From contig NC_019751.1 in the NCBI RefSeq assembly GCF_000317435.1, positions 3,720,001 to 3,784,000 of the forward strand: a stretch of 64,000 nt of DNA. The letters run 5' to 3'. The notes under the pieces were generated by a model. It worked only from the letters and a program-made list of their open reading frames with translations. It was not told the origin of the DNA and did no database searches. Origin of the DNA: Calothrix sp. PCC 6303 (GTDB taxonomy: Bacteria; Cyanobacteriota; Cyanobacteriia; Cyanobacteriales; Nostocaceae). The translations under genes were made by a program, and so were the position numbers. Positions 17,550 to 26,896 of this stretch are shown piece after piece (the stretch's first letter is position 1; each line of letters begins with the position of its first letter).

Positions 17550-19100
17550 ATGCCTCTGTCGCGCTTAGTTACTCTGATTATCGGTCTAATCGTCATTCTA
17601 GGGCTGAGTCTGTGGTTGATTGACTCGCTGTCGCGGCTTTATTGGCAACTTTCCTATTCTCCCTTACTTGGCAATTTACTAGTTTTTCTTTTAGTAATTC
17701 TGATTGCTGCACTAATTGCCGCATTTGTCTACTATTTTTTGGTGTTCAAGGAAGGAGACAAACGTCGTCGTCAAGGTTCCCGTGTGATTCCGGCAAAGGT
17801 TCCCGTTGTGAAATCGGAAGCTGCTTCTACAACTTTGCAAGCGGTGCGTCAGCAGGTTTCCCAAATTCAGGATGAAGTTACCCGTCAAGCTTTGTTGGGT
17901 AAATCGCGGGAAATTGAAGCGAATTTGACGCGGGGAGAGATTCAAGTTGTGGTTTTTGGAACTGGAAGTGCGGGAAAAACCTCTTTGGTGAATGCGGTAA
18001 TGGGACGGATGGTGGGGAGGGTGGATGCACCTATGGGGACAACCACTGTGGGGGAAACCTATTGTTTGCGGTTGAAGGGGTTGGAGAGGAAGATTTTAAT
18101 TACCGATACACCGGGGATTTTGGAAGCTGGTGTTGCGGGGACTGAGAGGGAACAGTTAGCGCGGGAGTTGGCAACGGAAGCGAATTTGTTGCTGTTTGTG
18201 GTGGATAATGATTTGCGACGTTCGGAATATGAACCTTTACAAAGTCTTGCACAAATTGGCAAAAGATCTCTATTGGTTTTGAATAAAACCGATTTGTATA
18301 CAGAAGAGGATAAAGAGGTAATTTTAGCCCGGTTGCGAGAACGGGTGCGGGGATTTATTCCTACTAATGATGTGGTTTCCATTGCTGCTAATCCCCAAGT
18401 TGTGGAGTTGGAAGGTGGGGAAATTGTCCACCCCGAGGCAGAAATATTACCTTTGTTGCGAAGAATGGCAGCAATTTTACGGGCTGAAGGTGAGGATTTG
18501 GTTGCTGATAATATCTTGTTGCAATCGCTACGTTTGGGTGAAGAGGCAAGAAAGCTGATTGATGCTCAACGCCGTCGGCAGGGTGAAAAAATTGTTGATA
18601 GGTATCAGTGGATTGGGGCGGGGGTAGTATCGGTGACACCTTTACCTATGGTGGATTTACTGGCAACGGCGGCGGTGAATGCTCAGATGGTGGTGGAAAT
18701 CGGGCGGGTGTATGGTTGCGAATTAAACATGGAACGGGGACGGGAATTAGCGCTGTCTTTGGCAAAAACTATTGCGGGGTTGGGAATTGTCAAAGGGGCA
18801 ATTGAGTTACTTTCCACCGCTTTACAGTTAAATATTGGCACGTTTATTATTGGGCGAGCAATTCAAGGTGTGACAGCTGCTTATTTGACGCGGATTGCTG
18901 GGAAAAGCTTTATTGAGTATTTCCGTAATGATCAGGATTGGGGTGATGGGGGAATGACGGAGGTTGTACAGCGGCAGTTTCAGTTAAATCGTCGGGATGA
19001 GTTTGTTAAGGCTTTTATCCAAGAAGCGATCGCTAAGGTTGTCAAACCCTTAGCCGAGAAGATCGATACCCTTGATGATAAGGGAAATCAAGATAAATAA
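17550..19100 (+). CDS. Membrane-associated GTPase of the DUF697/YcjF type
   Basis: 516 residues. Two N-terminal hydrophobic helices (about 5-25 and 40-66) are followed by a basic stretch. The G domain then has P-loop GTGSAGKTS (137-145), switch G3 DTPG (about 187) and G4 NKTD (about 231). The C-terminal part (from about 330) has DRYQWIGAGVVSVTPLPMVDLLATAAVNAQMV, typical of DUF697, with further hydrophobic helices. Family members are Era-like GTPases at membranes; the specific role in cyanobacteria is unknown. A trans-acting GTPase activator is not adjacent. Confidence 0.88.
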   Translation: MPLSRLVTLIIGLIVILGLSLWLIDSLSRLYWQLSYSPLLGNLLVFLLVILIAALIAAFVYYFLVFKEGDKRRRQGSRVIPAKVPVVKSEAASTTLQAVRQQVSQIQDEVTRQALLGKSREIEANLTRGEIQVVVFGTGSAGKTSLVNAVMGRMVGRVDAPMGTTTVGETYCLRLKGLERKILITDTPGILEAGVAGTEREQLARELATEANLLLFVVDNDLRRSEYEPLQSLAQIGKRSLLVLNKTDLYTEEDKEVILARLRERVRGFIPTNDVVSIAANPQVVELEGGEIVHPEAEILPLLRRMAAILRAEGEDLVADNILLQSLRLGEEARKLIDAQRRRQGEKIVDRYQWIGAGVVSVTPLPMVDLLATAAVNAQMVVEIGRVYGCELNMERGRELALSLAKTIAGLGIVKGAIELLSTALQLNIGTFIIGRAIQGVTAAYLTRIAGKSFIEYFRNDQDWGDGGMTEVVQRQFQLNRRDEFVKAFIQEAIAKVVKPLAEKIDTLDDKGNQDK

Positions 19101-19484
19101 AAAGCCCCGGTGACCAAACCGAGACTCTATATAAAATCCATACATTCGATAGGAGATACCAAAAACCGGAACCAAATTAATTATTTTTAATTATTTTGAT
19201 TATGTTAACTAATGTAACTTTTTGTTTCATTTTTGTCAAGAAGTTAAAAAATCCTTTGCCAACAGGTCACTGTGGTTTGGGTATCTTGCCGGAAAAGACA
19301 GGCAGAAATCCCTGTTCCGCAAAAGCCTGGGTGTTTGATTCCCCTGTCTCTACAGACAGCTTTGTTACAAAGTTAAGTGGAGGCAAAACCCCCGCTTAGT
19401 TTGCGTTGTTTTTGTTGGGATAAAATCCCCGTCACAAAACCTTAATGGGTGACTTGGGACTTATTTTAATTGGAAGTCCCCAAT
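19101..19484. other. Intergenic region between convergent genes
   Basis: 384 bp. Just after the GTPase stop is AAAAAGCCCCGGTGACCAAACCGAG, which contains a weak stem (CGGT/ACCG) whose minus-strand reading ends in TTTTT. It could terminate leftward transcription from the phosphodiesterase gene. The remainder shows no convincing gene; a 67-codon frame at 19196-19399 has no family resemblance and is rejected. Confidence 0.4.
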
Positions 19485-20468
19485 TTATACTTGATAATTT
19501 TTAGTTTGAATCGCTGTGTCAGAATTATCGCTAAAAACTCCGTCGATACCTAAGTTAAAAAATAATTGATATTCATTTTGGGGATTATTTTGATAGTCTA
19601 AAGGTAAAAAGTAATTTTCATCCCTAAAAGTCCAAGCATGAACTGATAAATTAGCTTGATGGGCATCTTGAATAATTGTAGTTGGAGATAGTAATTGATT
19701 TAGATGATTCCTGGGAACGATTAAATTTTTATTGACTCCAATTGCTGCTGCATAGTTACTCATTTCTTTTAAACCAGTTAAAGATATTAAATCTTTGTAG
19801 CTACGTCCATCACTATTCAGTTGGAAATCATAGGGGGTTCCTTTGTCGTTGATTAATTGCACTAGTTGTAAATCGGTGATTTCAGCTAGATATTTCAGAT
19901 TGCTGACTTCAAATGATTGAATAAAAATTTTTGCCTGATGATTTTTGTAGCCATATTCATCTAAAATTTCTATTAATTTTTCTTCTAATGATAAGCCAAT
20001 ATTCCGAAAATATGTCGGGTGTTTAGTTTCTGGATAAATACCGATATTTCTCCCTGTTTCTGCATTTTTTTGTTTGACTAAATCCAGGATTTCTCGAAAA
20101 GTAGGAATTTGCAGTTGATTCTGATAAATCTGATTTTGAGGACGTAGTTCGGGGATTCTTTCCTTTGCCCGTAACTGCTTTATTTCTGATAATGTAAAAT
20201 CCTCAGTAAACCAACCAACTTTTAATTCTCCGTCAATAAGTTTACTGATTTTACGCTGGGCAAATTCTGGATAATCTTGAATATTAGTAGTTTCCGAAAT
20301 TTCGTTTTCATGACGTGCAATCAAAACTCCATCTTGAGTCATAACTAAATCTGGTTCGATGTAATCAGCACCTTGATTAATTGCTAATTCATAAGCAGCT
20401 AAGGTATGTTCTGGACGATAACCGCTAGCACCACGATGGGCGATAATAATAGGAGGTATCATTGACAA
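19485..20468 (-). CDS. Glycerophosphodiester phosphodiesterase (GlpQ/UgpQ type)
   Basis: 327 residues. It hydrolyses glycerophosphodiesters to glycerol-3-phosphate and an alcohol. The GDPD signature is at the N-terminus: IIIAHRGASGYRPEHTLAAY, followed by GADYIEPDLVMTQDGVLIARHE, which supplies the metal-binding Glu and Asp and the second catalytic His. IYPETKHPTYF and VHAWTFRDE complete the TIM barrel. There is no signal peptide, so it is predicted to be cytoplasmic. The start could be either M1 or the Met at residue 3; neither has a strong ribosome binding site. Confidence 0.92.
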   Translation of the reverse strand: MSMIPPIIIAHRGASGYRPEHTLAAYELAINQGADYIEPDLVMTQDGVLIARHENEISETTNIQDYPEFAQRKISKLIDGELKVGWFTEDFTLSEIKQLRAKERIPELRPQNQIYQNQLQIPTFREILDLVKQKNAETGRNIGIYPETKHPTYFRNIGLSLEEKLIEILDEYGYKNHQAKIFIQSFEVSNLKYLAEITDLQLVQLINDKGTPYDFQLNSDGRSYKDLISLTGLKEMSNYAAAIGVNKNLIVPRNHLNQLLSPTTIIQDAHQANLSVHAWTFRDENYFLPLDYQNNPQNEYQLFFNLGIDGVFSDNSDTAIQTKNYQV

Positions 20469-20907
20469 GTGATTAGGAGGATAAATAAGAAAGTAAAAAT
20501 GAAATTAGAACTTACGTATTGACAGGAAAAAGAAAATATTGAGTCTAAGAAAAACGTATATTTGGTAGGGATTTAGCAATGTGCTTTACCCCTACACTAC
20601 AAGTCATTAGCTATCAAATGAATTATTCCGTAAAGCCTCAACCAAAGTATTTTCGCGGCATAACATGATTGATTTGTACAATGCATAATTCCTAAAATTG
20701 TTGACTTTCTTACAAAGTTTACCAGGATGCAAACTGACATCACCAAGTTGACGCTGTTTATCCCGAATTGTAGTAGTTAATCATGATTTTTAGATAGTGG
20801 CAATTCTGGATCCGCAAAATAAGGGGTAGTCAGCTATATTTGTTCGTCTATTCGCCTATTTTGTTTGTATATTTAAGATTCAGTGAATACGGTTTTATCC
20901 AAAGTAT
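20469..20907. other. Intergenic region, no gene seen
   Basis: 439 bp of AT-rich DNA between two leftward genes. It should contain the promoter of the phosphodiesterase gene near 20500-20550 and the 3' end of the pcxA transcript. No clear terminator, RNA or repeat was seen. Confidence 0.45.
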
Positions 20908-22230
20908 CTATTCATTCATATTATGATAAGTTGCCACCGCTGATGGTGAAATTCGATTTAAATAACGGAAAATCCAGTATTTAAAAATAGTATCTAAAAT
21001 CACTGGAAATGTGGCAATAAAAAGAAAAATTACATTGTGACTTGCGGGTAATCCCCAATGTCTTGATACTCCTTCTAAGAGAACTTCCCAACCGTGGGGT
21101 GAGTGAAACCCAACGAAAATATCTGTAAATAGGATAATAATAAAAGCTTTTGCACTGTCGCTTAACCCGTAAACAATACTATCAATAAAATCTTTAAAAA
21201 TAGCAATTTCTCTTTTGCTCAACACTAAAAATATCACCACTGCTAGCACTGAGCAAATATCTGAAAAAACGTTTTTAATAGCACCCGCACCTTCGATGCG
21301 ATATTCTTTGGCAATTTCGTTAGCTTTTTCGCTAATACTAGTTTCGATTTCCTCAGCAGATAAAGGTGCAGTGATGCCTAATAGGTTTTGAAATCTGAGT
21401 CTTTCTTCAAATCTTTGTAAATCCTGTAGTGCTTCTTCCTCCATTTCCTGATTAATGAAAATTTCTGCGGTTGCAGATTGATGAAAATGGTCAACTAAAG
21501 GTCCAACAAATATAGCTTTGGATAGCTGATGGGTTAAAATTGGTACTATGATCAACAGGAGAACAAATCGAATGGAAATAATCGTCCGACGTTGAGTCAT
21601 CCGAAATTTCTGAACAACATCTTCCTCAGATTTTGGATCTAATTCTATCTGAAGTCTACTAATGGTTGTCAGAATTGAACGAGGTAAAATACCAGTTTTA
21701 CTAGCTTTATTCCCAGGAAGGATATTGGAGTTTTTCGCTTCGGGGTTTAGTGCTGAAGTTTTGGTAATATTTAGTTTGTTAGGTGTTGTTGATAACTGGC
21801 TATTAACTGGAGGATTAACCTGAACAGAACTATGAAAATTGTCTAAATTAGTGTATTTTGATGTGATTACATCAATAAATTGTAGTTTTTCTAAAACTTC
21901 CTGTGCATTTGGTAAGTTAACAGCATATTTTTCCATGGTCTGCTGATTTGATTCATTCAAGAAAAAACGGCTAGAATTAAATTCTGTAAGCCGCATTCTG
22001 ACAATTTTTAAGTTTTTCCTCAAATCTGCCGCAAAATAACCACTGACACTACTATTTATCGTAAAATCGAGATTGATTTGATTACCGTGAAAATGTTCAT
22101 CTTCAATGCCTTTAATCTGTAATGCCGCTTGATAAGCTTCATCTAAAGAACGTTGCGGGGTTCGCAAATACCACTTGTAGAGTGATACTAAATAAAAGTA
22201 AAGCTTTTGACTCAAACTAAGGTTATTCAT
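20908..22230 (-). CDS. pcxA: Proton extrusion protein PcxA (CemA family)
   Basis: 440 residues. Cyanobacterial PcxA is an inner-membrane protein needed for light-dependent proton extrusion and is homologous to chloroplast CemA. The N-terminal half is soluble (KLYFYLVSLYKWYLRTPQRSLDEAY at the start). The membrane part starts at TIISIRFVLLLIIVPILTHQLSK, continues through VFSDICSVLAVVIFLVLSKREIAIFKDF and AFIIILFTDIFVGFHSPHGWEVLLEG, and ends at HNVIFLFIATFPVILDTIFKYWIFRYLNRISPSAVATYHNM. These are hallmark CemA segments, with conserved HSPHGWE. Length is normal. Confidence 0.95.
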   Translation of the reverse strand: MNNLSLSQKLYFYLVSLYKWYLRTPQRSLDEAYQAALQIKGIEDEHFHGNQINLDFTINSSVSGYFAADLRKNLKIVRMRLTEFNSSRFFLNESNQQTMEKYAVNLPNAQEVLEKLQFIDVITSKYTNLDNFHSSVQVNPPVNSQLSTTPNKLNITKTSALNPEAKNSNILPGNKASKTGILPRSILTTISRLQIELDPKSEEDVVQKFRMTQRRTIISIRFVLLLIIVPILTHQLSKAIFVGPLVDHFHQSATAEIFINQEMEEEALQDLQRFEERLRFQNLLGITAPLSAEEIETSISEKANEIAKEYRIEGAGAIKNVFSDICSVLAVVIFLVLSKREIAIFKDFIDSIVYGLSDSAKAFIIILFTDIFVGFHSPHGWEVLLEGVSRHWGLPASHNVIFLFIATFPVILDTIFKYWIFRYLNRISPSAVATYHNMNE

Positions 22231-22318
22231 CGCAGGGAATATCCAGCATTGTTCTGATAAATTGTTAACCTAAATTTAATGTAATGGTTATGGTAGCAAA
22301 TTCACAAGGAGAAGGTTT

Positions 22319-24487
22319 GTGATTTCCCAATCGCTTTGGATAACTGGTTCTAGTCGCAGTGGCAAGACTACCCGTTTGATAGAACAGTTTTGCTTTTGGG
22401 CAAAAAATCTAAATGTTAGTCAACAACCGTTTTATGCTAATAATCAATCACATCAAAATTCTGCTATCTTAGCTCAATCTTCTGGAATTACGCATATCAA
22501 GAAGGTGGGATTTCTCATATTGGCAGCAAATGATGACAATCGTCGTGAGTTGGTAGATAAGATTGTGACATCAACTCAAGGAAAATACCCGATTCGGGGG
22601 AAGACTCCCCTAGGTTTTTTTCAGGATGAAGTGACGTTATTTTTTCCGCTGTTGATTGAATTACTGGGTTTAAAAGCACAGTTTCCCGTCAGGTTGCGTC
22701 CGGAAACTGAACAGGAATTAGCAACCAAACTCTGGCAACAGCATCTTGATGAGGATATTTTACGCCAAGCAGGAATGAACGAGTATCGCTTGGTGCGAAG
22801 AATTTTGGATTTGTTACAGTTAGCGGCAGTTAGTGGAACTCCAACTGACAAAATTACTGCTATTCTCAGCAGTGGGTTAGGGGGGGAAGATGGAACCAAT
22901 TTAGAACCTGAGTTTTTTGGTATGCTGCTGTTGGAGTGGCGTAACTGGTGTTTGGCAAGGGGGTTTTTAACTTATGGAATTATTTGTGAACTCTACAGTC
23001 AGCACCTGTTACCAAATCCTATCTACAAAGAGCGACTTTTAGAGAGGTTTCAGGTAGTCATAGCAGATGATGTGGGAGATTATCCGGCGATCGCACGACA
23101 GCTTTTCGAGGTATTTTTAGATCATGGTTTGTTAGGTGCCTTTAGCTATAACCAAGAAAATGTGGTGCGTTTGGGTTTGGGTGCAGATCCCAATTATTTA
23201 GCCGGAATTGCTGCAAGATGTCGTGTTGAGAATCTTTCCTATAAAGGGAATAGTGGTCTTGGGGATGAACTAGTATCACCAATTGTGGAATTAGTGACAG
23301 ATCCGTTAACATTATTAACACTTCCAGATAGCATTAAATCAATTCAAACTACCTCTCGTTCAGAATTATTACGACAAACAGCACAAACAATTGGGAATGC
23401 GATCGCATCCGGTAAAGTAGAGGCTAAAGATATAGTAATCATAGCTCCTGGTTTGGATGCGATCGCCCGTTACACTTTAGTAGAAATTCTCGATAAACAG
23501 GGTATTCATGTCACATCCCTCAACGAACAACGTCCCCTCATTGCTTCTCCCCTAATTCGCGCCCTATTAACCATGCTTTCTCTGGTTTATCCTGGTTTAG
23601 GGAGACTAGTGGAACGGGATGCCGTAGCAGAAATGTTGGTAGTATTGAGTCGCGGATATTGGGAAAATCCAGAAACAGCATCTCAAAAACTCACAATAGA
23701 TCCTGTACGTGCTGGTTTAATTGCCGATTACTGCTTTGTACCCCATCCTGAATCCCCGAATTTATTACCACCAACTAGTTTTGATCGTTGGGATAGACTT
23801 GGTTATGCTGCCACAACAAGCTACAACGAGATTTTACAGTGGCTGGAAAAGGAACGCCAACAAATAGAACAGAAGTTTATTCCCAGTCCCGTATCCTTAC
23901 TATATGCAGCAGTGGAAAGATTTTTCCTCAACAGTCCTAACTTACCCTACGAAAAGTTGGCAGTTTTGCGGGAATTACTGGAAACGGCACAACATTATTG
24001 GGAAATTGATACCAGATTAAAAAATCAAGATCAAAGAAATAAAGAGACGATGGGAAGTATTACAACCATTGGTGAATTTATCCAACTCTTGCGTAGGGGA
24101 ACAATTACCGCTAATCCTTACCCAGTACGTCCCGTTGGTAGCATTGTCAATTCCGTCACCCTGACAACAATTTTTCAGTACCGTTCCAGTCGCAAATCGC
24201 ACCCATGGCACTTTTGGTTAGATGTGGGTTCCCCATTGTGGGCAAAAGGAGGAGCTGCTACACTATTTGGTGCGCCGTACTTTTTACGCGATCGCATTGG
24301 AGAACCGTGGACGGCAGAGGATGAAACTGCCCTGGAATATCAACGGGTACAAAGAATTTTAACTGACTTGTTAGCAAGGGTTTCTCAACGGTTGTATCTA
24401 TGTCATAGTGATTTGGCTGTTAATGGACAAGAACAACTAGGACCTCTATTACCGTTGGTAAATGCTTGTGTTTCGGTGGTGAATTAA
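22319..24487 (+). CDS. Superfamily-I-helicase-like/AddB-like recombination protein
   Basis: 722 residues starting with GTG at 22319, supported by AAGGAGAAGG just upstream. The Walker A is ITGSSRSGKTTRLIEQF at residue 8. Later segments match a UvrD/RecB-like ATPase without a nuclease domain: LILAANDDNRRELV (motif Ia-like), FQVVIADDVGDYPAIARQLFE (motif II), GAFSYNQENVVRLGLGADPNY (motif III-like), DIVIIAPG, GIHVTSLNEQRPLIASPLIRALLTML and LARVSQRLYLCHSDLA (motif VI-like). Cyanobacterial homologues are often labelled recombinase. The canonical helicase motifs are diverged, so activity is uncertain. Its stop overlaps the convergent emfourin stop by 4 bp. Confidence 0.75.
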   Translation: MISQSLWITGSSRSGKTTRLIEQFCFWAKNLNVSQQPFYANNQSHQNSAILAQSSGITHIKKVGFLILAANDDNRRELVDKIVTSTQGKYPIRGKTPLGFFQDEVTLFFPLLIELLGLKAQFPVRLRPETEQELATKLWQQHLDEDILRQAGMNEYRLVRRILDLLQLAAVSGTPTDKITAILSSGLGGEDGTNLEPEFFGMLLLEWRNWCLARGFLTYGIICELYSQHLLPNPIYKERLLERFQVVIADDVGDYPAIARQLFEVFLDHGLLGAFSYNQENVVRLGLGADPNYLAGIAARCRVENLSYKGNSGLGDELVSPIVELVTDPLTLLTLPDSIKSIQTTSRSELLRQTAQTIGNAIASGKVEAKDIVIIAPGLDAIARYTLVEILDKQGIHVTSLNEQRPLIASPLIRALLTMLSLVYPGLGRLVERDAVAEMLVVLSRGYWENPETASQKLTIDPVRAGLIADYCFVPHPESPNLLPPTSFDRWDRLGYAATTSYNEILQWLEKERQQIEQKFIPSPVSLLYAAVERFFLNSPNLPYEKLAVLRELLETAQHYWEIDTRLKNQDQRNKETMGSITTIGEFIQLLRRGTITANPYPVRPVGSIVNSVTLTTIFQYRSSRKSHPWHFWLDVGSPLWAKGGAATLFGAPYFLRDRIGEPWTAEDETALEYQRVQRILTDLLARVSQRLYLCHSDLAVNGQEQLGPLLPLVNACVSVVN

Positions 24488-24774
24488 GCGACACTTTGAA
24501 TCCACTCAAGTAAAGACTTTAAACTTCCAGTAATAGCTGCTTCGCTAACAGTAACTGTGTGGTTTTGACCATTATTTTCCACAGTAAAAGTATACTGAAA
24601 ACGATCTGGTTGAGATATATTTCCAGGTATGTATGTAGGTAATTTGAAAAAATTAGCAGTTTCTAAAATTTGTGATAATTGATTTGCTTTATCTGCGGGA
24701 ATATTTGCCGTGTCTACAGTTGTTGTGCGACTCAAACCAGCAAAACCACCTGTACGTTCAAGAGAAATTTGCAT
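24484..24774 (-). CDS. Emfourin-type protealysin inhibitor
   Basis: 96 residues. The sequence matches emfourin, the protein inhibitor of protealysin-like M4 proteases: SLERTGGFAGLSRTTTVD at the N-terminus, then an ADKANQLSQILETANFFKLP helix and turn, QYTFTVENNGQNHTVTVSE strands and a SLKSLLEWI final helix. It lies 115 bp downstream of the M4 protease gene on the same strand, the arrangement known for protealysin/emfourin operons. No signal peptide is seen, so inhibition would occur in the cytoplasm or after co-release. Confidence 0.88.
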   Translation of the reverse strand: MQISLERTGGFAGLSRTTTVDTANIPADKANQLSQILETANFFKLPTYIPGNISQPDRFQYTFTVENNGQNHTVTVSEAAITGSLKSLLEWIQSVA

Positions 24775-24889
24775 TATATCCCTGGAATGGATTTTTTAAG
24801 TAAGTTTTCCAAGCAAAAACTGGAAGTACATAGTTGTTATCTTCCAGTTTAAGGTGATAATGATTAAAAAATATCAATAATTCCAAATA

Positions 24890-25978
24890 TCACTCTGGAG
24901 ACAGAACACCCACAGTTGTCCAGGCATTTTTTACGGCTTTTTGTTCAGCGCTATCTTCACCATAAAGTTCACCAGCAACCTTGACAATGATCTTGGCAGC
25001 ACGATTATAGTTGTTTCCTGAGCGTAAGCGATCGCGTAATGCAACGTACCATATTTTTCCGGCTTTTTCCCAGGCATAACCACCAATTTCTAAAGCTGCC
25101 AGGTAAAATGCTCGATTTCCGATTCCAGAGTTGATATGCACACCACCATTATCTTTCGTGCCAGTATAAATATCTTTATAGTGTGCTGGTTGGATATCTT
25201 TCCCCAACACACTATCATCGTATGCGGTTCCCGGTTCCTTCATGGAACGAATGCCAACACCTTTCACTTTCTCAGTAAATAAACCTTCACCAATAATCCA
25301 ATCAGCCTCTGCTGCGGTTTGCTTCTTCACCCACTGCTTCACCAAAGCCCCAAAAACATCAGACATCGACTCATTTAATGCCCCAGATTCACCAAAGTAA
25401 CTCAAATTTGCTTCATGTTGAGTCACACCATGGGTTAATTCGTGGGCAATAACATCAACACATTTGGTGAAACGTTGAAATAACTCCCCATCACCGTCAC
25501 CATAAACCATTTGGCTACCGTTCCAAAAAGCGTTGTCGTACTTTTCACCATAGTGGACAGTGGAATCAAGTCGTAAACCCTTATCATCTATAGAATTACG
25601 TTCAAAAATCTCCTGATAAAAATCATAGGTAGCACCCGCAGAATCATAAGCCTCATTCACAGCTTCATCACTGCAAGGAGGATCACCCTCACTTCTAGCT
25701 AATGTACCAGGAAGTTCCTGAGCATTTTTAGCATCATATATTGTCCGGCGTTTTTCCCCTGGTTGTGCCGTAAATGAGATTCCACCGATAGCTTTACGTC
25801 TGCCACGTAATTCTGAAGATAGGGTTAAGGTTTGTAAAGCCCAATCCCGTTGTCTTGTGTCACCGTGAACTACTACATTTTCCAACATGTGAGGTGGTAA
25901 GATGCAGCAAATTGGACAGCGCGCATGTGAATGTTCCTGACAGCTAAAACCAAATGCTTTTTTTCGCTTTTGAGTCAT
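24890..25978 (-). CDS. Protealysin-like M4 family zinc metallopeptidase
   Basis: 362 residues. The short precursor region includes CPICCILPPHML (21-32); the PPHML block is the conserved motif of the short protealysin-type propeptide, and there is no signal peptide. Zinc ligands and catalytic residues are visible: HELTH (179-183), Glu203 in ALNESMSDVFG and His281 in GGVHINSGIGN. The final segment AAKIIVKVAGELYGEDSAEQKAVKNAW is typical of the M4 C-terminal helical domain. The four Cys near the N-terminus (13, 21, 24, 25) could bind metal. Emfourin lies just downstream. Confidence 0.95.
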   Translation of the reverse strand: MTQKRKKAFGFSCQEHSHARCPICCILPPHMLENVVVHGDTRQRDWALQTLTLSSELRGRRKAIGGISFTAQPGEKRRTIYDAKNAQELPGTLARSEGDPPCSDEAVNEAYDSAGATYDFYQEIFERNSIDDKGLRLDSTVHYGEKYDNAFWNGSQMVYGDGDGELFQRFTKCVDVIAHELTHGVTQHEANLSYFGESGALNESMSDVFGALVKQWVKKQTAAEADWIIGEGLFTEKVKGVGIRSMKEPGTAYDDSVLGKDIQPAHYKDIYTGTKDNGGVHINSGIGNRAFYLAALEIGGYAWEKAGKIWYVALRDRLRSGNNYNRAAKIIVKVAGELYGEDSAEQKAVKNAWTTVGVLSPE

Positions 25979-26319
25979 TGAAAAACTTCTCCTTCTGAAA
26001 TCGAGATGGGAATTTGGGCTAGAAGATAGGAATTTAGAGAATGTGAGATAGGAGAGAAATAATTGGATTCCTAATTTCTAACCCCCAACTCTTCTCTCCG
26101 TTAATTTTCTTCTTTCTACAAGCTGCCACGATTGAATTCCACTTGAGTGCTGATCTGTCTAACCCTGATTTTGCTGGCTCAAGTATACTTTGATGCCTTA
26201 ATTCCAGCTATAATCCTGGAATAGTAGCACTATTTTTGTTTATGAGTACAATTTTTTACGGCTCTTAATTCAGTGAGGAGGATTTTCTATGCCACTCTAC
26301 TCGCTGAAAATAGGCAAGA
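25979..26319. other. Intergenic region, no gene seen
   Basis: 341 bp upstream of the leftward M4 protease gene. AT-rich, without a recognisable gene. An AGGAG string precedes the protease start (on the minus strand, GAAGGAGAAG at about 25985-25995), which supports that start. Confidence 0.5.
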
Positions 26320-26776
26320 CTAAAGAATTTTCCTGTTATTCCAGTCATCTAGAGATGACTCAAGATAAAATTGTTTAGGAGCATCGTCATCTTGATTATA
26401 TTCTTCTAAAGATGCGATTATCATTCCATTTAAATGATGTTCTTTCTGATTTTTCACATCAATAACAGCTTGTTCCAGTTCTTTTTTACCCAATGAGAAA
26501 ACCCCATATCCTCTTTGCCAACTAAACACGTCTTCCACAGGATCTAAATGATTAATATAATGGGTGCTGCTGCCTTTAATTTTTTGAACAAAGTCAGAAA
26601 TGGATATTTTTGGGGGAATGGAATCTACTAAATGAATATGATTTTCAATGCCGTTAATAGCACGAATAAGACTATTGAGTTCATCAGCTTTGCTAATAAT
26701 GCAACCATAAAGTTCTCCTGTATTTTGCCTATAGTTGAAAAGTCTATATCCCCTCAGTAGATTTACGAATGCTCAT
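26320..26776 (-). pseudogene. Decayed IS200-like (REP-associated, Y1) transposase
   Basis: The 26320-26538 frame (72 codons) continues upstream to about 26757 in the same frame. It encodes ELYGCIISKADELNSLIRAI, then NGIENHIHLVDSIPPKIS with the HUH motif (HIH), then DFVQKIKGSSTHYINHL and FSWQRGYGVFSLGKKELEQAV. This is a Y1 HUH transposase of the IS200/REP-associated type. An ATG at 26774-26776 starts the usual MSIRKSTE N-terminus, but the reading frame shifts and roughly 25 residues are missing before the conserved body. The Tyr nucleophile region is present, yet the protein cannot be made intact. Confidence 0.8.
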
Positions 26777-26896
26777 GTTTCCAAAGCTGTGATATACCAG
26801 AAAAACGCAGAACTCAACTTTTAAAGCATAAACGGAGATTTTCCCAAATAATTGGGGAATAATAGGCTCCAGTTCTGATTTGCTAAGGTTTCAGGT

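Noticed and set aside
19196-19399. 67-codon frame after the GTPase gene
   Set aside because: Low-complexity translation with no family resemblance, no ribosome binding site, in a gap between convergent genes.
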